A stretch of 64,000 bases of DNA from NCBI GenBank assembly GCA_964389025.1, contig CAYMCQ010000003.1, forward strand, positions 42,548 through 106,547. Reading direction: 5' to 3'. Positions 41,772 through 50,559 of the stretch are shown here, piece after piece. The notes under the pieces were generated by a model. That model did not search any database. It saw nothing but the letters and a program-made list of their open reading frames with translations, and was not told the origin of the DNA. Every line of letters begins with the position of its first letter. The stretch's first letter is position 1. Origin of the DNA: CAYMCQ01 sp964389025 (GTDB lineage: Bacteria; Verrucomicrobiota; Verrucomicrobiia; Limisphaerales; CAYMCQ01). Made by a program: the position numbers and the translations under genes.

Positions 41772-41813
41772 CTATTTTCGGTTTTAATTTTAGGGCGTCG
41801 TGGAACTCCGCCC
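41748..41813. repeat. Perfect 22-bp inverted repeat overlapping the end of a gene
   Basis: Arms 41748-41769 and 41792-41813 are exactly complementary (core GGAGTTCCACGACGCCC). The left arm includes the end of the TPR glycosyltransferase gene, with its stop just behind; the right arm ends nine bases before the stop of the FIST gene. It is a likely bidirectional terminator. A related half occurs at about 43078-43100. Confidence 0.9.
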
Positions 41814-41821
41814 TCCGAAAG

Positions 41822-43009
41822 TTACTTCTTCACGAACAACGCCACGGACGCCGTGTAGCCGTGGAGGAAATTCTTTTCGCCGATGGGACCGATTTCGCCG
41901 TTGCAAAAAAATCCGGCAAGGCCGAGCGGGCCGAACTGTTTTTGGACGCTCGCGGCGTCGTGGTTCGGGCGGCCAAACAGGTTTTTGCCGCGACCGTTGC
42001 AACTGCACAGGCACGCGCCGTAAATGTTTGTCCCGCCAAGCTTTTCTCCGGCGCGCGCGAGCAGTTCGCTCATGTCTTCCATCGCGGCGGCGGAGGAGCG
42101 GCGTTGAAATTGCATCGTCTGGCCGGTGCGCGGCAGCGCGCCGATGGCGATTGCGCCGGATTGTGGATCACCGCCAAGCAGATTGCGGACTAAAAAATCG
42201 CCGCGATGAAATTCGTCGAGGTATTCGTTCACCACGAGGCCGACGAACAGATTTCCGCGCGCAGTTTTTTGTTCGGCAGCGGGAAGTTTATTGAATGTCT
42301 CGGCGAGGACTTCGTAGGCAGGGCGATTTCCGATTTGGTGGATGATGTTTTGCTCGACCTTCGTGAGCGTCCAGGTTTCGCCGATGGGTGTGCAGCCCTG
42401 CGAGATCACGCCCGTGAGTTTCACATCGCCGCCAATGGAAATCGCCACGCCGCCCTCCTCGAACACGTCGCCGTTGAGATAAACTTGCGTGCGCTGCTCG
42501 GAAAAATCGCCGCTTGCCAGCCCGCCCATGACCGGCAGCGGCGCGTAAGCTTCGTTCCACGATCGCAGCCACGATTCGCTGTCGAGATGGAACGGGTCTG
42601 CGAACGCAAGCCAGCCATTCGTCTGCTCCGGCGTGATTTCGGTTTCGTGATGCCAGTAAGCGCCGCTGCTCGCTTCTTCGACTTGTTCCTGCGTGAAATG
42701 AATGGCCTTCAACTCTGCGCCGGGAAGCGAGTAAAGTCCGAGCGCGAGTCCAGGATTTTCTTCCAATTCTTCGCCACCGCAAATCAAACTCTGGCTCGAG
42801 CATCCGGCGAGCAATGGAATCTTTGCGTGAACGCGGAGAATTTCCAAAACCTGTTTCGCGTGGGGAAAAAATTTCGGCGACATGAACACGAGCCCCAAAT
42901 CAAGTTGCGGCGCGCGCAACTGGTTGTGCAAATTTTCCGCCCACTCCTGCAAACCGGCTTCGTCAAAATCGCCCGGCCAGTGCGCGGCAATGGAAAATTC
43001 GTTGTTCAC
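41822..43009 (-). CDS. FIST domain sensory protein
   Basis: A 395-residue protein with FIST N- and C-domains: LDLGLVFMSPKFFPHAKQVL and PLLAGCSSQSLICGGEELEE in the N-part, and MSELLARAGEKLGGTNIYGA with LGLAGFFCNGEIGPIGEKNF in the C-part. FIST proteins are thought to sense small ligands and feed signal transduction. No signalling domain is fused, and no kinase or cyclase gene is adjacent, so the partner is unknown. It is cytoplasmic. It lies alone on the minus strand; the 245 bases upstream (43010-43254) hold a half copy of the GGAGTTCCACGACG repeat and nothing else visible. Confidence 0.9.
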   Translation of the reverse strand: MNNEFSIAAHWPGDFDEAGLQEWAENLHNQLRAPQLDLGLVFMSPKFFPHAKQVLEILRVHAKIPLLAGCSSQSLICGGEELEENPGLALGLYSLPGAELKAIHFTQEQVEEASSGAYWHHETEITPEQTNGWLAFADPFHLDSESWLRSWNEAYAPLPVMGGLASGDFSEQRTQVYLNGDVFEEGGVAISIGGDVKLTGVISQGCTPIGETWTLTKVEQNIIHQIGNRPAYEVLAETFNKLPAAEQKTARGNLFVGLVVNEYLDEFHRGDFLVRNLLGGDPQSGAIAIGALPRTGQTMQFQRRSSAAAMEDMSELLARAGEKLGGTNIYGACLCSCNGRGKNLFGRPNHDAASVQKQFGPLGLAGFFCNGEIGPIGEKNFLHGYTASVALFVKK

Positions 43010-43254
43010 GATGGAAACTTAGCGGGAGCGGGAGTAATTGCAACGCGCAGTTGCCGAGCATATCCGCGTTTTCTTTCGGAGGGCAGAGTTCCACGACGTG
43101 CTGATTATTTAGGGATTCGCGGAGATCATCCCTCCGAAGTGACGACGGCGCTGGGCGTGCAAATCGAATTCGCGTGGACACACATCACGTGCAATCCGGC
43201 GTGCAAGGTTTTCAAACGTCTTGTCTTTGCCTGCGGCAATGTTATTTTCAATCC

Positions 43255-43479
43255 ATGACAGCCGCGCTGAAAAACATTGCTGAAACCGTGGAGCAACTTC
43301 CTGCGAAAGACCGTGTATTTCTCGCCGAACGTCTGGTGGCAAGCATCGAGGACGCTGATCTTGAACGTCAATGGGTTGACGAAGCCGTTCGCCGCCGCAA
43401 TGAAGTGCGGTCGGGCAAGGTGAAAACGATTCCCGCTGTCGAAGTCTATCGCCGCATCGAACGCTTGCTGGCGAAGTGA
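43255..43479 (+). CDS. Addiction-module antitoxin-like protein, no adjacent toxin
   Basis: A 74-residue helical protein: MTAALKNIAETVEQLPAKDR, then VFLAERLVASIEDADLERQW and a short basic tail. This is the pattern of the small 'addiction module component' antitoxins (CHP02574 type) usually followed by a RelE/ParE toxin. No RelE-like gene follows: 22 bases downstream starts the nuclease-like gene of the cassette 43502-45986. It may be an orphan antitoxin or part of that cassette. ATG 43255 gives the correct family length; the upstream frame from 43174 has no family features. Confidence 0.8.
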   Translation: MTAALKNIAETVEQLPAKDRVFLAERLVASIEDADLERQWVDEAVRRRNEVRSGKVKTIPAVEVYRRIERLLAK

Positions 43480-43501
43480 GGCACGAATTCCATCCTGAAG
43501 C

Positions 43502-43963
43502 ATGAGCACGAAAGCAATGCAAAAACATTCTCGGACGGAAGAAGCCTGCTACCTAACGGAACAGAGCCTCGTCGAGGATCTTTCGTCCGTAGTTAAAGAA
43601 AAGAACAGCCCAGTGCCTTGTCGCGAAGTCGCCCACGAATTTGATTATGCTTCTGGGCGGACAGATATGCTTGGACTTGGGCAAGAGGATGAGGTTCATG
43701 CGTTTGAAACGAAGCTTTCGAAGTGGCGTGTAGCACTGCATCAAGCTCGTCGGAATACCTGTTTTGCGCACTATTGCTATGTTGCTTTGCCCGCCAAAGC
43801 CGCACGCGCGGCACTCAAATTCGAGCGCGAATTTGTCAGACATGGAGTTGGACTAATTGTGCTCGGCGTGCAGCAGGCAAAGTTAGCCATCAAGCCACGA
43901 CGCAATGATCCGTTGTTGCCTTGGCTCACTGAAGCCGCACTTGCTCACTTTGGCGATGAATGA
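43502..43963 (+). CDS. PD-(D/E)XK nuclease-like protein
   Basis: A 153-residue protein. The putative active site is Asp55 (YASGRTDMLGL), Glu69-Thr-Lys71 (VHAFETKLSKW) and Gln81 (ALHQARRN), i.e. D-X13-EXK with a downstream Gln, as in small PD-(D/E)XK domains. The following HYCYVALPAKAARAALKFER fits the core strand. The N-terminal part (residues 10-45) looks like a helical or winged region. Nuclease activity is inferred from these residues only. Its stop overlaps the start of the kinase gene by ATGA, so the two proteins are made together. Base composition is more AT-rich than in the genes before it. Confidence 0.65.
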   Translation: MSTKAMQKHSRTEEACYLTEQSLVEDLSSVVKEKNSPVPCREVAHEFDYASGRTDMLGLGQEDEVHAFETKLSKWRVALHQARRNTCFAHYCYVALPAKAARAALKFEREFVRHGVGLIVLGVQQAKLAIKPRRNDPLLPWLTEAALAHFGDE

Positions 43964-44808
43964 GCGACAAGCCCGAACTTGCAAGTATTGCGGAGTTGAT
44001 AGGACGCCAACTCGGCTATAAAGATCCGAAATTCTGTGGCAAAGGGTCGTTCAAGGAAACGTATCGAGCAGAAGATCACACTGGTCGCGTAGTCGCGCTC
44101 AAACTTGTTGACCGGACAAAAATCAGTGTTGAACGCACCGACCGCGAGATTGAAGCGCTGAAACGGTGCAATTCAATTCGAGTCGCGAAAGTTCTGGCGA
44201 CGACCACGTTCTCCGCTCATGATAAGCGCGTTTTCGATGTTGTCGTAGAAGAATTCTTCGATGGTGGTTCTCTCGAAGATCATCTGAAAGTTCGCAGTCT
44301 GTCCCAACAAGAGGTAATCGAACTTATTGAAGGATTGATTCTGGCCGTGAAGGAGCTTCAACCAAACTTGGTTCACCGCGACATCAAACCAGCCAATATC
44401 ATGTTCAGAAAAGGTCGGCCAGAACCAGTGTTGGTGGATTTTGGAATCGTTCGAGACTTGAGCCAAACATCGCTAACGGCCAGTTGGTGGCCAAGCGGTC
44501 CGGGCACGCCTTTCTTTGCATCACCAGAGCAACTTACCAACGACAAATGCTTAATCGATTGGCGAAGCGACCAGTTCGCCATCGGAGTCATCGCAAGCTT
44601 GTTGCTGACTGGACGCCATCCTTATCAAGTTGACCCGACAAATCCAAATGCGGCAGTTTATGCGGTGTCTGAAAGGCGAGGGCCATCGTCAGATTTCAAA
44701 GAGGCGATGGCAAAAGTCGGATTATCAGCAATTATCAAGATGGTTCAGCCTTGGCCAGTATTGCGTTACAGTGATCCAGATCACGTTTTAGCTGCGCTCA
44801 AAAAATAA
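43960..44808 (+). CDS. Ser/Thr protein kinase
   Basis: A 282-residue protein consisting almost only of a Hanks-type kinase domain. The glycine loop is GKGSFKETY (28-35), the ATP-binding Lys is Lys48 (VALKLV), the catalytic loop is HRDIKPANIMF (139-149) and DFG lies at 160-162. The activation segment ends in GTPFFASPEQL. All catalytic residues are present. No membrane segment or sensor domain, unlike typical PASTA or PknB kinases. The gene is translationally coupled to the nuclease-like gene and followed nine bases later by an unknown gene, so it works in a cassette. A 60-base sample (44401-44460) has about 47% GC. Confidence 0.9.
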   Translation: MSDKPELASIAELIGRQLGYKDPKFCGKGSFKETYRAEDHTGRVVALKLVDRTKISVERTDREIEALKRCNSIRVAKVLATTTFSAHDKRVFDVVVEEFFDGGSLEDHLKVRSLSQQEVIELIEGLILAVKELQPNLVHRDIKPANIMFRKGRPEPVLVDFGIVRDLSQTSLTASWWPSGPGTPFFASPEQLTNDKCLIDWRSDQFAIGVIASLLLTGRHPYQVDPTNPNAAVYAVSERRGPSSDFKEAMAKVGLSAIIKMVQPWPVLRYSDPDHVLAALKK

Positions 44809-44816
44809 TAAGAACT

Positions 44817-45986
44817 ATGGCTGCGTATTTACAGCTAGGACACGATTCCGAGAATTTGGTCGGAGTTCCGGGACTTGATGGATTTGCCGGGTTGGTTTTA
44901 AGTCCGGTGAACCGATCTGAGGCTGAGTTATCAAAGCATCTGTCGGAGTTTCGCAAGAAGGGAAAGTTTGATGTCATCTTAGATCCGCAACTCTATTGTC
45001 CCCAAAGCGAGCGCGGACAGTTACCCAACCACAGGTATTTCCCACAGGACTTAGACACAGCGGATTTATCTTCATTAAAGTGGTGGCAAAATCTTATCAA
45101 GAAGTTGTCTGCTGAAGCTCAATCGCTGAAGGTGGATGCAGTTTGCTCGCCGGTGGTTCTGCCCGGCAAATACAGCCCAGAATACTATGCTTTGTCTGGA
45201 GAAGTGTTTTCAATGCTGTCTGACGAGTTAGGCAAGGGAGCTATCCGGCCAGTCCAAACAGTTTGCGTCTCATTGAAAGACTTGGCTGAACCGACCGATG
45301 CCCTACGAATTGCCTCAATAATTTCTGGCCGTAAGCCGTCACTATGCTACGTCGTAATTGAAGCCAACACTCCACCTCGCCAAGAGATCGATAGTGCGCC
45401 AAATCTATTTTCACTTATGGTGTTTGTGGCTGCTCTTGAGAAAGCAGGATGCCCGACACTCATCTCGCACTGCTCATCGGAAATGTTGCTCGTGAAGGCA
45501 GCGGGAGCATCTAACTGTGCTTCTGGAAAATTCTTTAACCTACGTCGATTCTCGCGAAGCCGTTTTGACGAACAACAGGACGCAGGCGGTGGTCAATTGC
45601 CATATTGGTTTGAGCAAGGGTTGCTTGCCTTCCTCCGCCGAGCAGACATCGAAAGACTCCGTCGTGATGGGTTTAGTGATTTTCTTGGAGTAGGAGCTTC
45701 CAATAATACTTTCACTGCTCAGATTTTCGAACAATTCGCTAACGAACCAGCCAAAGCCTGGCTTGCACTAAGCTGGCGACAATATCTCGCTTGGTTTGAA
45801 CTTGCAGAGCGACAGTTATCGGTTGCTGAAGCGCCAACCATCGTCAGCGGATGGCTGAAAGACGCAGAACAGCGATGGGAACAAATCGACGCAAAAGGCG
45901 TTCTACTTGAAGAACGTCGAAATGATGGTCGCTGGATAAGACCTTGGCGACAAGCGCTCGGTGATTTTCTCAAATTTGGAACGTAA
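44817..45986 (+). CDS. Unknown protein of the nuclease-kinase cassette
   Basis: A 389-residue cytoplasmic protein without membrane segments. It starts MAAYLQLGHDSENLVGVPGL; strand-helix patterns such as FDVILDPQLYCP, VDAVCSPVVLPGKY and SLCYVVIEANTPP would suit a TIM-barrel or similar alpha/beta fold. Later features: GCPTLISHCSSEMLLVKAAG and GKFFNLRRFSRSRF. I do not recognise a family. It is the last gene of the cassette, followed by the convergent transporter gene four bases beyond its stop. Its fixed place next to a kinase and a putative nuclease suggests a substrate or effector role. Confidence 0.75.
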   Translation: MAAYLQLGHDSENLVGVPGLDGFAGLVLSPVNRSEAELSKHLSEFRKKGKFDVILDPQLYCPQSERGQLPNHRYFPQDLDTADLSSLKWWQNLIKKLSAEAQSLKVDAVCSPVVLPGKYSPEYYALSGEVFSMLSDELGKGAIRPVQTVCVSLKDLAEPTDALRIASIISGRKPSLCYVVIEANTPPRQEIDSAPNLFSLMVFVAALEKAGCPTLISHCSSEMLLVKAAGASNCASGKFFNLRRFSRSRFDEQQDAGGGQLPYWFEQGLLAFLRRADIERLRRDGFSDFLGVGASNNTFTAQIFEQFANEPAKAWLALSWRQYLAWFELAERQLSVAEAPTIVSGWLKDAEQRWEQIDAKGVLLEERRNDGRWIRPWRQALGDFLKFGT

Positions 45987-45990
45987 TTCG

Positions 45991-47298
45991 TCAGGGGGGA
46001 TGAACGAGCACTGGTTCGGCTGCATTCGGCACGTGCTTCGCATGAAGCATTTCATGGGCGGTGCGGGAATTGAATTCTCCTTCCCACTTGGAGATAAGAA
46101 TTGTCGCCGCGCCGTTGCCGATGAGGTTGGTGATGGAGCGCGCCTCGGCCATCAAACGGTCCACGCCGAGAATCAGCACCATGCCCTCCACGGGAATTGT
46201 GCCCAGCGACGCGAGTGTCGCCGCAAGCACGATGAATGCGCTGCCGACCACGCCCGCCGCGCCGTTCGATGTGATGACGCAGATGAGGATGACCATCAAT
46301 TCCTGCCAGGCGGTCAGGTGTGTGTTCGTTGCCTGCGCGATGAAAATGGCAGCCATCGTCAGGTAAATGCACGTGCCATCCATGTTGAACGAGTAACCCG
46401 CGGGCAGCACGAGTCGCACGATGGGTCGCGAGCAGCCGAGTTGTTCGAGCCGCGTCATCATTCGCGGCAGGACGGATTCTGAAGACGCCGTTCCAAGCAC
46501 GATAAAAAGTTCTTCGCGTATGAATTTCAGAAAGCGCAGAATGTTCACGCCGTTCAGCGCCAGCAATGTCCCCAGCAACGCAAAAATGAAAACGATGCAG
46601 GTGACATAAACGCAAACCATGAGTTTCAACTGCGCGCCGAGAGATTTGACGCCGAGCGTTGCAGTCGTGTAGGCAATCGCTCCGAACGCGGCGAGCGGCG
46701 CGAGTTTCACGATGAACCCCATGATTTTCATCAGCGCTTCGAAAAATTGTTCCAGCAATTGCACGATGGGCCGGGCGCGCGTGCCCATGACGGACAGCGC
46801 GAAGCCGAACAACAATGAAAAGAACAGCACTTGCATGACGTCGCCGCGCGCGAACGCGTCCACGATGCTGCTGGGAATGATGTCCAGAAAAAATTCCACC
46901 ACGCCATGTCCATGCATGTCCGCACTGGTGACGTAACGCTGGATGGCTTTCGTGTCGAGCATTGCAGGGTCGGCATTGACGCCGACTCCGGGCTGAATCC
47001 ATTTCGCGACGCCCCAACCGATGACCAGCGCGATCGCCGTGACAATTTCAAAATAGAGAATCGCTTTGAAGCCGACGCGCCCGACGCGTTTCACGCTGCC
47101 CATGCCCGCAATGCCAATAACGACCGTTGTGAAAATAATCGGCGCAACTACCATGCGGATGAGTTTGATGAAGCCGTCGCCAAGCGGTTTGAGGTGAACG
47201 CCGGTGTCTGGATAGAAAGTGCCCAGCAACGCGCCCAAGACAATCGCCACCAAAACCCACGCGTATAAATGGCGAAAGAGCGGTGTGATGCGGCTCAT
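45991..47298 (-). CDS. Dicarboxylate/amino acid:cation symporter
   Basis: A 435-residue DAACS family carrier with about eight membrane helices. Conserved parts: the serine-rich re-entrant segment TASSESVLPRMM, the cation-binding motif NMDGTCIYLTMAAIFIAQ, and GAAGVVGSAFIVLAATLAS. It takes up C4-dicarboxylates, glutamate or aspartate with protons or sodium; the exact substrate cannot be told. Start at 47298. It is convergent with the nuclease-kinase cassette. Confidence 0.93.
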   Translation of the reverse strand: MSRITPLFRHLYAWVLVAIVLGALLGTFYPDTGVHLKPLGDGFIKLIRMVVAPIIFTTVVIGIAGMGSVKRVGRVGFKAILYFEIVTAIALVIGWGVAKWIQPGVGVNADPAMLDTKAIQRYVTSADMHGHGVVEFFLDIIPSSIVDAFARGDVMQVLFFSLLFGFALSVMGTRARPIVQLLEQFFEALMKIMGFIVKLAPLAAFGAIAYTTATLGVKSLGAQLKLMVCVYVTCIVFIFALLGTLLALNGVNILRFLKFIREELFIVLGTASSESVLPRMMTRLEQLGCSRPIVRLVLPAGYSFNMDGTCIYLTMAAIFIAQATNTHLTAWQELMVILICVITSNGAAGVVGSAFIVLAATLASLGTIPVEGMVLILGVDRLMAEARSITNLIGNGAATILISKWEGEFNSRTAHEMLHAKHVPNAAEPVLVHPP

Positions 47299-47534
47299 GC
47301 AGTTTTGGCTTTAGCCCATTTAGAGGGGAAAAACTTTGTGTTACAAGCAAATGATTTGGAAGCTAAAGAGCCGCCCCGTTTCCGTTTCTACGCTAATGGA
47401 CGAATGCTTTCCGAGGCCGGAACTGGGCATTTGTTTGTGCTTGAAAAGAGCGCTGGAATCGCCAAAACTCCGGGCGCGGTAAGATGCAACGAAAACCAAA
47501 TCCGACCGCAGCAAAAACTCAACCAAGGACAATT

Positions 47535-47954
47535 ATGAAACGATTAATGACTGTGGCTGCCATCACAACCCTGTTCGCCCTCACCACGCTGGCCGACGAC
47601 CTTGCCAGACTCGAAGGCAAGTGGTCCGTGAAGAAAACCAGGGACGACCAAACCTATACCCAGACCCTCGAAATCAAAAAGGACACGTTCAAGTTCAAAA
47701 TCATGCTCGGCGCTGATCAGGTCGCGATTTATGGGGAAGGCAAAATCAAACTCGAAAAATCCGGCCCGTTCAATGTGGTGAAATTCACCGACATCAAGGG
47801 CGGCACTTCCGAATCGGACGTTTCGCCGATAGATGACGATCATGTTTCGATTTATGTGCTGGGCGAAAACACCTGGTCAGTCGCGGCCAACTTTGACAAG
47901 GATCGCGACGGCCAAAAGCCCAGTCTCGATGCTTACGTCAAGGCTGCCAAGTAA
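47535..47954 (+). CDS. Small exported protein, lipocalin-like
   Basis: A 139-residue protein with a signal peptide (MKRLMTVAAITTLFALTTLA, cleavage before DDL). The mature part begins LARLEGKWSVKKTRDDQTYT, a pattern of small beta-barrel (lipocalin-like or TIGR03067-like) proteins, with alternating strands EIKKDTFKFKI and SIYVLGENTWSVAANF. ATG 47535 has AAGGA about seven bases upstream and is preferred to 47484. Function unknown. The 236 bases before it (47299-47534) show nothing else. Confidence 0.75.
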   Translation: MKRLMTVAAITTLFALTTLADDLARLEGKWSVKKTRDDQTYTQTLEIKKDTFKFKIMLGADQVAIYGEGKIKLEKSGPFNVVKFTDIKGGTSESDVSPIDDDHVSIYVLGENTWSVAANFDKDRDGQKPSLDAYVKAAK

Positions 47955-48049
47955 TCGCATCGACTGTTTCTCGGCATCTACACCAGTCGTTTAGCTTTGC
48001 CGAATCATTAGAAAGTTGTGCGTCGGTTATGGGACGATAATATCCGCCC

Positions 48050-49009
48050 ATGCCCGTCCTTGCACATTCGAGTTATGCATCGCCTTGGTTGCTTGCGAAT
48101 GGGCACGTTCAAACTTTGCTCCCATCCCTTTTTCGAAAGGTTGGCGGCGTTGCATATCAACGCGAGCGAATCGCGACTCCGGACGGTGATTTTCTTGATC
48201 TTGATTGGGCGGTAAACGGTGCGCGCCGCCTGGCGGTGATCGCGCACGGATTGGAAGGGGATTCGCAGCGCGCCTATGCCCGGGGCATGGTCAAGGCGCT
48301 CTCAAGGAACAGATGGGATGTCGTGGTCTGGAATGCCCGGGGATGCAGCGGAGAGCCAAACCGGGTGCTGCGGTTCACTCACAGCGGTGCCACCGAGGAT
48401 TTGCAAACCGTGATTTCTCATGTCACGGACTGCCGCGACTACGAGGAAGTTGCGCTGATCGGATTCAGTCTGGGTGGCAACTTGACGTTGAAATATCTCG
48501 GAGAACGCGGCCGGGAATTGGATCCACGAATCAAGAAGGCCGTCGCCTTTTCTGTGCCTTGCGATCTTCAGTCCAGTTCACTTCAACTGGCCGGCTTGGC
48601 CAATCAGCTTTACATGCGTCGGTTTCTCCTTAGCCTCCGGAAAAAAATTCGCGCGAAAATGAAAACGATGCCCGGAAAAATTGACGACCGCGATTACGGC
48701 CAGCTCCGGACCTTCAAAGATTTCGATGACCGATACACCGCGCCCATTCACGGCTTTTCCGACGCGGAAGACTATTGGCGCAAGTGCAGTTGCCGGCCAG
48801 TCTTGAAAAACATTTCCATCCCGACGCTTTTGATAAACGCCCGGAATGATCCGTTTCTGGCCGAACCCTGTTATCCAGTCTCAGAGGCCGGGGCGAATCC
48901 CAACTTGCATCTGGAAATGCCGGCGTCCGGCGGTCATGTCGGCTTTATCACCTTCAATCATCAGGGAGAATATTGGTCGGAATCCCGCGCCATATCGTTC
49001 TTGAAATGA
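48050..49009 (+). CDS. YheT-type alpha/beta hydrolase
   Basis: A 319-residue hydrolase. Typical YheT-family features: YASPWLLANGHVQTLLPSLF near the start, AVIAHGLEGDSQRAYARGMV, WDVVVWNARGCSGEPN, nucleophile Ser in LIGFSLGGNLTLKYLG, and the His region ASGGHVGFI. The catalytic Asp lies in LINARNDPFLAE. Cytoplasmic esterase of unknown substrate. It is followed by the oxidoreductase-MaoC fusion on the same strand 26 bases on, so they may share a transcript. Confidence 0.92.
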   Translation: MPVLAHSSYASPWLLANGHVQTLLPSLFRKVGGVAYQRERIATPDGDFLDLDWAVNGARRLAVIAHGLEGDSQRAYARGMVKALSRNRWDVVVWNARGCSGEPNRVLRFTHSGATEDLQTVISHVTDCRDYEEVALIGFSLGGNLTLKYLGERGRELDPRIKKAVAFSVPCDLQSSSLQLAGLANQLYMRRFLLSLRKKIRAKMKTMPGKIDDRDYGQLRTFKDFDDRYTAPIHGFSDAEDYWRKCSCRPVLKNISIPTLLINARNDPFLAEPCYPVSEAGANPNLHLEMPASGGHVGFITFNHQGEYWSESRAISFLK

Positions 49010-49035
49010 ATCAGTAACCGGAACCCCATCACGCA

Positions 49036-50559
49036 ATGCATGTCACGATGAAAGCGATACGCGCCCACCAATGGTGTGCGCCAAAAGATTTGAAGATAGA
49101 CGAAGTGGAGCGGCCAAAGCCGCAAGCTGGCCAGGTGCTGGTCAAAGTGCGAAACGCCGCGCTCAATTTCCCGGACCTTCTGCTAATTGCGGGAAAATAT
49201 CAGGCCAAGCCGCCGCTGCCGTTCACGCCCGGTCTCGAAGTGGCTGGAACGATTGATGAAATCGGGCCGGGCGTCAGCGGATTCACCGTCGGCCAGCGGG
49301 TCATCGCTCTGGTGGACATGGGTGGTTTCGCCGAGTATGCCCTGGCGCCGGTTCAGAGTGTGCAACTGCTTCCTGATTCGATGAGCGATGAGGAAGGGGC
49401 GGCTTTCGGGCTTGTCTATCTGACTTCATACCTCGGCCTGGTGCATCGCGGCGAGTTGCGGGCGGGCGAGACCGTCCTCATCCACTCTGCGGCGGGGGGC
49501 GTGGGACTGGCGGCGCTGCAAATCGCGCGCGCCCTGGGCGCGGGTAAAATCATCGGCACAACCGGCTCGGACGGAAAGCTCAAGCTCATCCGCGAACAGG
49601 GTGCCGACGTGGCGCTGAACCATCAGACCGGCGATTTTGTCGAGGCCGTGAAACGGGAAACACAGGGTCGCGGCGCCGATGTCATCTTCGATCCTGTGGG
49701 CGCGGAAGTCGGCGAGCGCAGCACCAAGTGCGTCGCCTTTGGCGGACGGATCGTTCTGGTCGGCTTTACCGGCGGGAAATTTTCCAGCTTCGTTTCCAAT
49801 CACATCCTGCTCAAGAACTACAGCGTCGTGGGACTGCATTGGGGCCTGTATCGCCAGCAGAACCCGGCGCTGATCGAGCAGTCTTGGCGGGCGCTGTGGG
49901 AACTGCATCGGGCCGGAAAAATCAAGCCGGTGATTGGCGGCAATTACCCGATGGAAAAAGTGGTGGACGCCATGGAGTTTCTGGCTTCGCGAAAGGCGGT
50001 CGGCAAGGTTGTGCTTCACACCCGGACATTCGCAGGCGCACCCGCTGATGCAAATACGCCGCCACCGGTGGTCGCCTCCAAAACAAGCGCGGAAAAAGCT
50101 TTGGAACTTTACAAGGCAGCCGTGGGAAAACAGTTGGGAGTGGGCGGGTGGCTCGAGGTGACGCAGCAGCGAATCAACCAGTTCGCCGACGCCACGCTCG
50201 ATCATCAATTCATCCACGTTGATCCCGAGAGGGCCGCGCGCCTTTCCCCTTACAAGACCACCATCGCGCATGGATTTCTCACGCTGTCGCTGGTTCCGCA
50301 TTTGTGCCAGACGATTCCTCCGCCCTGCCCGGAAGCCAGTGCGGGCGTGCAGATGGCGATCAATTACGGGATGGACAGAGTGCGGTTTCCATCGCCGGTC
50401 CAGGTCGGATCAAAAGTCCGGGCGCGGGCGGAACTGCTCTCCGCCGAGTTGAAAGGGCCGAACACAATTCAGCTCAAACAGAAGGTGACGGTGGAAATCG
50501 AAGGCTCGGAAAAACCTGCGTGTGTAGCGGAAGCATTGTTCCGGCTGACTTACGAGTGA
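49036..50559 (+). CDS. Quinone oxidoreductase-like enzyme fused to a MaoC-type dehydratase
   Basis: A 507-residue two-domain protein. Residues 1-335 are a zinc-less alcohol dehydrogenase-like/NADPH:quinone oxidoreductase domain (FPDLLLIAGKYQAKPPLPFT, LIHSAAGGVGLAALQIARAL as NADP-binding site). A linker rich in Ala/Pro (GAPADANTPPPVVASKTSAE) joins it to a MaoC-like hotdog domain (about 350-507) with the hydratase motif FADATLDHQFIHVDPE and GFLTLSLVPHL. Together they could reduce an enoyl thioester and hydrate another, as in acyl-CoA metabolism. Both domains are well known; the fusion is unusual. The start is 49036 or 49048. Confidence 0.88.
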   Translation: MHVTMKAIRAHQWCAPKDLKIDEVERPKPQAGQVLVKVRNAALNFPDLLLIAGKYQAKPPLPFTPGLEVAGTIDEIGPGVSGFTVGQRVIALVDMGGFAEYALAPVQSVQLLPDSMSDEEGAAFGLVYLTSYLGLVHRGELRAGETVLIHSAAGGVGLAALQIARALGAGKIIGTTGSDGKLKLIREQGADVALNHQTGDFVEAVKRETQGRGADVIFDPVGAEVGERSTKCVAFGGRIVLVGFTGGKFSSFVSNHILLKNYSVVGLHWGLYRQQNPALIEQSWRALWELHRAGKIKPVIGGNYPMEKVVDAMEFLASRKAVGKVVLHTRTFAGAPADANTPPPVVASKTSAEKALELYKAAVGKQLGVGGWLEVTQQRINQFADATLDHQFIHVDPERAARLSPYKTTIAHGFLTLSLVPHLCQTIPPPCPEASAGVQMAINYGMDRVRFPSPVQVGSKVRARAELLSAELKGPNTIQLKQKVTVEIEGSEKPACVAEALFRLTYE

